Positions 57,150-64,000 of a DNA stretch of 64,000 bases are shown piece after piece. Origin of the DNA: Mantis religiosa. Taxonomy: Eukaryota; Arthropoda; Insecta; Mantodea; Mantidae. The position numbers were made by a program, and so were the translations under genes. Positions within the stretch are counted from its first letter, which is position 1, and each line of letters begins with the position of its first letter. The notes beneath the pieces were generated by a model that saw nothing but the letters and a program-made list of their open reading frames with translations, was not told where the DNA came from and did no database searches. The stretch is from assembly GCA_030765055.1 (NCBI GenBank), contig CM060947.1:225878456-225942455 (forward strand). Reading direction: 5' to 3'.

Positions 57150-59400
57150 ATTAAGTACAAATAAAAATATCAAAAGTTTACAATTATATGCAGTATTAAG
57201 CATCTCTTTTGGAATTCAGGATTCGGGAAAACCAACATTACCAAAGTCAGAAGCAATGATCATTTATCCCTCCATCGAGATACATTTAAGTGGGGTTTAA
57301 TGCACTAAACAGACTCGTACTTCCAGATTCTGTAGGAGATAGGGAATGACTCTGATTAAAAAAAATGTTAAGCACGTTATCTTTAATGCTTGCTTCTTAT
57401 TTTTAAAGAACTTCTAAATTCCTTGTCCTAATGTAAAAGAGATAGCATAAACTAGTTAAAATGGGTTAGGTTAAGCACCATCCCAAGTGGTAATCCAACC
57501 CAGGACCTATGAATTAAGGAACCAAGTAGCAGATGTAGTTCTTACAATTTTAATTGCTCGTTTTATATCGTGTCTAACCAAAATTGTCATTTTGTAGTTT
57601 AGGTGACCTTTCATTTGAAACCAATTGCCATATCGGCTTAAAGAGTTAATTCATGTACATGGGTTTGATACATGAAGTCACAAACATACAGTCAGTCACA
57701 CTTGCAGACTCCGGTATAGATAGAAAATAATATTGGCTAGAACAAATTTCTCACCCCGTACACGCGAATTGAATCCAAGATTCCGCGCACAGCAGGTAGA
57801 TGCTCTACCGACTTTTGTTAGGTGTACCTAAACCTGATATGTAGTGTTATGGCAGTAATTTGGGCTTTCATCACATAACTCAAAGCTAATTCCAACATAA
57901 TTATAACTGCTTCAGACATCTTACTACAGTGCGTGCAGAATGAATGACGTTAACTTTACAAATCAAGGGCCTTTAAATAAAGTCTAATGAATTTGTTATA
58001 AGCTTTATGCATGAGGCCAGTGATGGAGATAATATTCGCTGAGCTGAGTGCACTACCTTCAGTGACAGACAGGTAATTTGCAGAGATTAACACTCCACCA
58101 TTCTCATGAGAGAAAAAATAGGACTGGCATGTGAGAGACGGTTGATATGCCTGCAGAGCATTAGAATATGCGGTATTCTGACTTTTATATTTAAAGGCGG
58201 TAAGCGAAAATGTACTGGATACTTAAAATGTGACCAAAAGGATAAATCCAAAAGGCAGTGGATAGCACTACTACTGGCGAACAAAGGATATCACTATGTT
58301 TATCGATTGTGTACATATTTTATAAAAAGGTAAAGGTAATAAATATGAATCCATTGAAAATATATTCCTCGTTGATAAAAACGGTATGTATAGTACCCAT
58401 ACGAACGTATATACATTGTAAAAACTACTCATGCCAAGGCTAATACCTTTAATTCGTCTTAAACAAGATAAAAATTATATATCTTATTGTATGTTCATCA
58501 ATAGGTACAGGAATGTGGAAATAACAGTAAGTTTATAGCGATAGTCAAATTTTTAAAGAGCTGTTCGCTATGTTCTGCCTTTGAAATTCAATTCCCTTTG
58601 ATTGAAAAGTAATCCTATTTGAGAAGAACATAATTATTTACAAATTCAAAACTCTAACAACAAATGTATAGAAATTGTTAACTTAGAAACAATTACCATT
58701 ATGTGGGTTTACAAAGGCCTACATTTATGCAGAATAAAACTGGGTATGTTGTGATATATGTGTGAAAAAATATATGTGCAACAAAATGAAGTCTTGACAG
58801 TTCCAGATATACTTTGTCAGGAAAATAGCTCAAGCATGTGGTATTGCAATGAAAATATTTCAGGAAAATTGAATTTTTTAAAAATGTATCTGTACAAAGG
58901 GTGGTTTAGAATGTACAGACATTCTTGAAAATATTTGTGTTGTATCCTTTAGATATTTAATAGATTTTTCGTTATGTTTTTCCCAAAACTGGATATTTTT
59001 AAATGCTTTCCTCGGATCAATTGCATTTCTGCTAAAATCTAGTATGAATTTTGGATGGAATAAAACACCTTTTGTGTCTGCTGTGTTTATGGTAGAAAAA
59101 ATAGTAGTGGACAATTAAAACATATAAAGACTATAGAAACATTTTAAAACTCATACAGAAGTAAGTAGTCTCAGCTAAATGGAGCATCTAATACTATATA
59201 TGTTATAAAAGGGAGCAACAAAAAAATCAAGGAATTACAGGCAAATATAATATACCTATTGAAAAGCATAGATTTTAAAAAGGATATCTAATAATGGCCT
59301 GCCCCAGTTTATAAGCCCAATATCAGTTGACTTACTTGAAGGTTAGAGAGCAGCGATGAAGCAGGGTTATGACGCAGCCCTTGTCACCTAGGAACACTGA
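57150..59400. other. no gene; one tRNA-like fragment
   Basis: At 57745-57850 the minus strand has cggtagagcatctacctg and ttggattcaattcgc, spaced like tRNA A and B boxes: an isolated tRNA-derived fragment. The rest is AT-rich and unassigned. Confidence 0.45.
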
Positions 59401-59429
59401 GACGACATATAACCTGATATCAGAAAGAT

Positions 59430-59640
59430 ACTCAAGGCCGCCCGGGTTCGATCCCAGGCGACCGCAAAGTGAGATTTGTGGTGGAAAACACGGCGCTGGG
59501 GTGGGTTTTCTCCGGGACCTCCGGTTTCCCCCACCATCTCATTCCACCGGTGCTACATCTTCATCTCATGTATCATCAGTGTCACCGCCTGCGGTGCCGT
59601 ATGTAGTAAAACGGGCGTTAAACACTACAAATTTCATAAA
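59430..59640 (+). mobile_element. SINE family B, head truncated
   Basis: Starts inside the tRNA head (ggccgcccgggttcgatccc) and has the full body and end (gtatgtagtaaaacgggcgt). Confidence 0.87.
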
Positions 59641-60880
59641 GACACTAACACAAACAAACGAATAAATTTAAATAAATGACGTATACCAAATTAGACATAT
59701 GCCATAATGCTAGCACACACCCCGGAGACCGTCACAGTGACAAGGCCACTCTGCGAAGGTCAGTAAACTCCCTTTGCAATCCCTGTAAACAAACAACCCT
59801 ACTCTATTGTCTGTTTTGTCCTCAAGGCAAATTTGGTGCATCCCAGTCGGAAACCAACCCATTGCTCAAATCCCATGCGTGCTTCTGACAACAGGCTTTA
59901 AGATTTTGACCGACGCGCAAGGCAAATGCCTTCGCATACATTTTTGCATGCGGGCCGTTAGAGAAAGCGTCTCTGATGTTAGGTCCGAAACTGGAAATTC
60001 TGAACACTGATCTCAAGTGGGGATAGGTACCAGCCAATAGAAAATTGATATTTGTTCACGTGGTTTTGCAAACTCCGAGAAATACCTGAAGTGGGGGTAA
60101 TTCAAAGTGATGGTGGAAAGTAAGTTTTGCTAGTAAGGACACTTCGGTCCTGAGTTCCACGTGAGACGGACGCGTATTTGGCGCCGCCTAACAAGCATAC
60201 GTCCGCGCCATGCACAGAGACAAAGTGCAATATCTCACAATCGCTCCAGTGAGAGTTAGCACAAAGAGTAATATATAGGGAAGACGATAAATATATCCAG
60301 TTCGCTTACGCAGTGCTACTGACTCTGCGCTTCACATTACAATATTGACAGTGACGCTAAACATAGCAACCACGCCGACGTCGACTTTACGGTGGCGAGC
60401 GTAGGAGCCTAAGGACAACAATGAACTTCTGTCTACCAGATTCGAGCTGTCATCATTCAACCCACAAACAGTCAGGGCGCACCCACTTCTGAAGTACAGG
60501 TGAGGGTTCTCGTGCGGGAGCTACAAGTCATCTCGAACTGGTTACAATCTCCCTCTCCTTAACCTCCTCACGCCACCAATCCTTAATTTTGAGACGTTGA
60601 GCACAAGGGAGAGCTCGACGTGGTTCGCTACGGGCCGGACCACATCAGTTACAAATATACAGAAAAGTTCTTATTAAGGAAATATTTCAGTTACAACAAG
60701 AATGTGTACTGTCATATGAAAACTAACGCGAGGTTTCATTATTCTGAACAGATGACGAGCAAGTGCAAAACACGACTTTTTTGTTCCATTTATACCTCAC
60801 TCAAGTGGTCATATCGGCGACCATTCTCCTTTGAAACATATCGAAGGTGTTCACTCGTATTCGTTGGGTTTTAATCATTA
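59641..60880. other. no gene; GC-richer CpG-containing block
   Basis: 60130-60640 is clearly richer in GC and CpG than its surroundings (ggcgccgcc, cgccgacgtcgac) and has tatata near 60273. It could be an LTR remnant or a promoter region; no open frame supports either. Confidence 0.35.
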
Positions 60881-60884
60881 GATC

Positions 60885-61042
60885 ACGCACACATTCGCAC
60901 TCTCATTCATACTTCCAGACTCTTGGGAAGATGAACTATCTTGGCAGGAGGAAAATCCCCACTCCCAACGCCGGGAATCGAACCAGGGACCCCTAACACG
61001 TTAGGCAGGTGCTTTACCGATCGAGCTTCAGGGCCAGCCACA
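60885..61042 (-). mobile_element. tRNA-derived SINE, family F
   Basis: Minus strand: gaagctcgatcggtaaagca (A box region), ccctggttcgattcccgg (B box), then a 90-bp body. Single copy in the window. Confidence 0.7.
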
Positions 61043-61690
61043 AATGATTTTGTCTATGGAATGACACAATTTCAGTTTATTCCGACGCCGTCCTTAGTTT
61101 ATAGGCAGATATAAACAAAACGGAACTGAGGTTGAAAGGAATATTCGCGCTGTTTATTCCACGTAGTAAACATGTGCGCTACAACGAACTTCTATGCACA
61201 GTTTTACTTCGCCGTTTTCGATGTTCCGGTAGCTTATGCGGTAGCACTTCTACGTTAAGATTAATGCAAAGGTGTGTGTACTGTCTAATTTTCCTTTGGT
61301 ACTCTAAAATATGTCTGAGTACTTACAACAATTACTGAAATATTTGATTTCTTCACATAACCTCACCTCATTTATAAATTAAAAATTAAGGCACGAGTCT
61401 TTCTGCGGAATAAGTGTTGACTGTGTGTAGCCACTTTGGCAATGACTTGAAAGTTCTAGTGGTATTGCAATTGAAGTATATATTACGTAACTAATTGGAA
61501 TCTGGCAACGATGAATTCCTTAAACCACTTCCACTTTCCAATTTTCCTTTGGTATAATTCCTTCGTATACATATTCTCACGCTCAGCAAGTATCTTTTTT
61601 CTGTTTCTGTTCACAAATTCAAAACATACTTCGTGAAGAATGGTTAATGATTAATGTTTACTGCTTGAAGCACTTTTGTAATAATGGTAG
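61043..61690. other. no gene recognised
   Basis: No supported feature. Confidence 0.45.
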
Positions 61691-62000
61691 CTAATTTCTT
61701 TCAAGGAATCTATGAACCTTGCGACGAGTAGCACTTTTAACAAATTCATCGTAATCACTTTCCACAACTGGCTTCATTCTTATTCCATGTTTTCCTGGAA
61801 GTGGAAAGCCAGCCCGTTTTCACAACCACACTTAGAGCAGCATTGATACTTGGCGCTGATACACCGGGATATTCTACTGACGAATTAATGTCCTCAATTG
61901 CTAAAGTCGAGTATTTTCCACACCACTTGCCCAACTTGTTCAATATAATTGGTTTTCCACCACCTTTTAACGATTTCCCTCTGTGATGTTTACATATTAC
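61690..62000 (-). pseudogene. unrecognised coding-like region with one frameshift
   Basis: Minus frame: CKHHRGKSLKGGGKPIILNK, LGKWCGKYSTLAIEDINSS, PGVSAPSINAALSVVVKTGW. After a shift near 61800 it continues PLPGKHGIRMKPVVESDYDE, then FVKSATRRKVHRFLERN and stop at about 61691. The join is smooth and the composition is protein-like. I do not know the family; it may be the C-terminus of a transposon protein or a host gene fragment. Confidence 0.4.
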
Positions 62001-63745
62001 ATGGAAGCAGCCATATTGTACAACTTAATCTGTTCCTTCTTTTTGCTGCTAAATCGCGCAAGCACAGCGTGCACTCTGATGAATACCTATAAATTACGCT
62101 TAATGTATCAATTAACATACTAATTAATTACTGTTTACTGTTGCATTTATGATAATTTGAAATTGTTTATATAGTTTACATTAAACGTTAATTCTTTAAA
62201 AGTGATATACGAACTGTATTTTTCATCCGCATATAGTTACAAGGCTAAACAGAAAATGATGTCGCTGACGTACACGTGCTTTTGTTTACATCGTCCCATA
62301 AACAAAGGACGGCACCGGTATACTTTTGCTACTATCTTTTAGCCAATAATATGTATAAGTACGAAACTAAGAATAATTAATCTAAAAATTCTATAGCCAT
62401 ATAGCTATAATAGCTTATACTTGTGCCATGCGAAATTCTTTGAAGTTTACTTGATTATTTTAAATAGATTATGCTTACTGTTAAACCACTTTGGAACACC
62501 TGCATGACAGTAAATAATTAAGGTTATATAATATATTTTAAGTAGTTCGTTTTTTGTTTTATGTTTAGCTTCTACTCTTTTAATATTCTCTGGAAAATTT
62601 AGACTTTAGTTTCAATGAACATAATGTAATAGGAAACCTTAAAGCCTACAGTTATATTAAACTTAAACTTGATAGAACTTATTTCTTATTTCCAGCAGGA
62701 AATACTCCATTATAAGAGATGGAAAATTTGATGTAATTTCTCTTGTGGGCTATCGATACCGCAATTTGTTGATTATTTTCGAATGCTGCTATTCATTAAT
62801 TGGAACGTATGGTTTGAAGGTGGATGTGTTCGAATTATGCCATTATTAGTTCTTGTTCCTGAGTCTCTACTGTAAACAATTTTTGGATAGTTTACCCAAA
62901 AAGTTATTGCCAAGATGCTTTCCTTTGAGAATTTGATCACTGAAGCTAGAACTGAAATTGTGTTGGTAACACAATTATCAAGCCTTTGACGCGAATATGA
63001 TCTAAATGGCCAGCAAAATCATTGTGTTTGATAATTGAAAACGAAGGACATTAAACATGCAAACAAATATAAATACCCAGCAACTGTAATTATGATGACA
63101 GTAATTATGTGGGAATAATAGGACATCTAAGTAAAGGGAAACGTGCCATATCAAAGTTAAATTCATATCATGGAACGAGGAAACTAAGCATTTAATGCAC
63201 GCCATTTATAATGTTTGGCTTGAATTACTCCATAAAGTGAGCAAAGGTATTAAGAGAAGAAAGTGTAAGAAATGAAATATTTAAAGAATTAAAGTTAAAA
63301 ACACCGTTATAGAACATATGCAAATAAAAAGACAACGTGGTATGGACACGTGATTGAATGGATGGAAAATGATCAAAGATTTTAGCGTTGTTTGGCAGTA
63401 AATGGAGGCCATTTTGAGCACCTTTTGAAGTGACCTCATTATTTGTTAGAACACACCACCAATTTTATTATTGATGTATTTTCTTGATTTAAATTTCATG
63501 TGCTGGAATACGTCCTAATAAATTTAAATTAAGGACCTGTACGTTCCGAAAACTGAGTACCAGAAATGAAGACAAAAAGAGTTGCTATTTTAAAAAAGGT
63601 AGTGACGCCCTATTCATAATCATAGCAGTACGGAACATTTTACAGCTTTTCTAAAAACTATCACTTTACAAAACTATAACAGCAAAGTTACAAGCATTGG
63701 TCCATACTTTTTGCGCACCCCGTATAAAAAGAAACCTGAGCCCTT
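62001..63745. other. AT-rich DNA, nothing recognised
   Basis: No supported feature. At 63695-63730, next to the non-LTR element, ctttttgcgcaccccgtata resembles a Tc1/mariner-type terminus. Confidence 0.4.
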
Positions 63746-63750
63746 ACGCA

Positions 63751-64000
63751 AATTCTTCTTCTTCACTTCATGGCATAGGCAATCAAGTGCCTGTTCCGCC
63801 TTCGAAGTCCTCCAGCCATCGTTTCCTGGATCTGCCCACCGATCTCCTACCTTTAGGATGATACTGTAATATTTGTTTTGTAAGACTATTATCTGGCATT
63901 CTTTCAACACGTTCCTTCCACTTTTGTTTGAGATCTTTTAATCTATCATTCATACTAAAAATGTCCAGCTCTTCTCTTATATTTTCATTTCTTATTAAGT
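63751..64000 (-). mobile_element. non-LTR retrotransposon family 1, second copy (runs off the window)
   Basis: Minus strand repeats the end of the element at 165-1262 almost word for word (DRWADPGNDGWRTSKAEQAL, CLCHEVKK) and finishes in a short AAG tail at 63751-63762. Only the 3' 250 bp are inside the window. Confidence 0.9.

Overview
The window looks like a repeat-dense piece of a large insect genome. The only host gene I can support is the 3' end of a catalase gene on the minus strand. Its three exons (48487-48255, 46526-46394, 34622-34536) are joined by consensus splice sites, and one intron is about 11.8 kb. Everything else I can name is transposable-element DNA. Large AT-rich introns, many tRNA-derived SINE families, mariner and mariner-like elements, hAT, MULE, several non-LTR clades and a Ty3/Gypsy-type LTR element fit an arthropod with a large genome. 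A polyneopteran insect (cockroach, termite or stick-insect relative) is my guess, not something the sequence proves. There are no bacterial features: no operons, rRNA or CRISPR.

Layout. 1-1.5 kb: a mariner-like pseudogene split by a 5'-truncated non-LTR element with a 10-bp target duplication and an (AAG)n tail. 4.3-7.35 kb: a complete 1.3-kb mariner interrupted by a Jockey-like retrotransposon with a perfect 14-bp duplication. 8.2-11 kb: a hAT transposase remnant interrupted by a young LTR retrotransposon (596-bp LTRs, one visible mismatch, 4-bp duplication) whose 1.15-kb interior encodes one chimeric, deleted ORF. 11.5-18 kb: non-LTR, MULE and mariner-like remnants plus SINEs. 18.6-22.6 kb: a transposon with subterminal repeats around a Tc1/IS630-type transposase, with SINEs nested in its right arm. 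23.5-31 kb: another mariner, a foldback element, a near full-length mariner-like copy and more SINEs.

32.9-48.5 kb: the catalase 3' end and its introns. These hold a tandem array of tRNA-like units, an inverted SINE pair, a Penelope-like inverted structure carrying two hammerhead-ribozyme-like cores, and several non-LTR remnants. 49.1-50.05 kb: about 0.9 kb of ATT microsatellite with a 19-bp higher-order repeat. 50-64 kb: SINEs, a poly(A)-tailed retrocopy, tail-to-tail non-LTR elements, an unrecognised frameshifted reading frame, and a second copy of the first non-LTR family in opposite orientation.

Apart from catalase the elements do not form a pathway; they record layers of insertion, and target duplications give relative ages. 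The observations most worth pursuing are the hammerhead-like motifs, the deleted LTR element with its coiled-coil/Pol chimera, the tandem tRNA-like array and the catalase C-terminus. All similarity statements come from reading motifs and have not been checked against databases.
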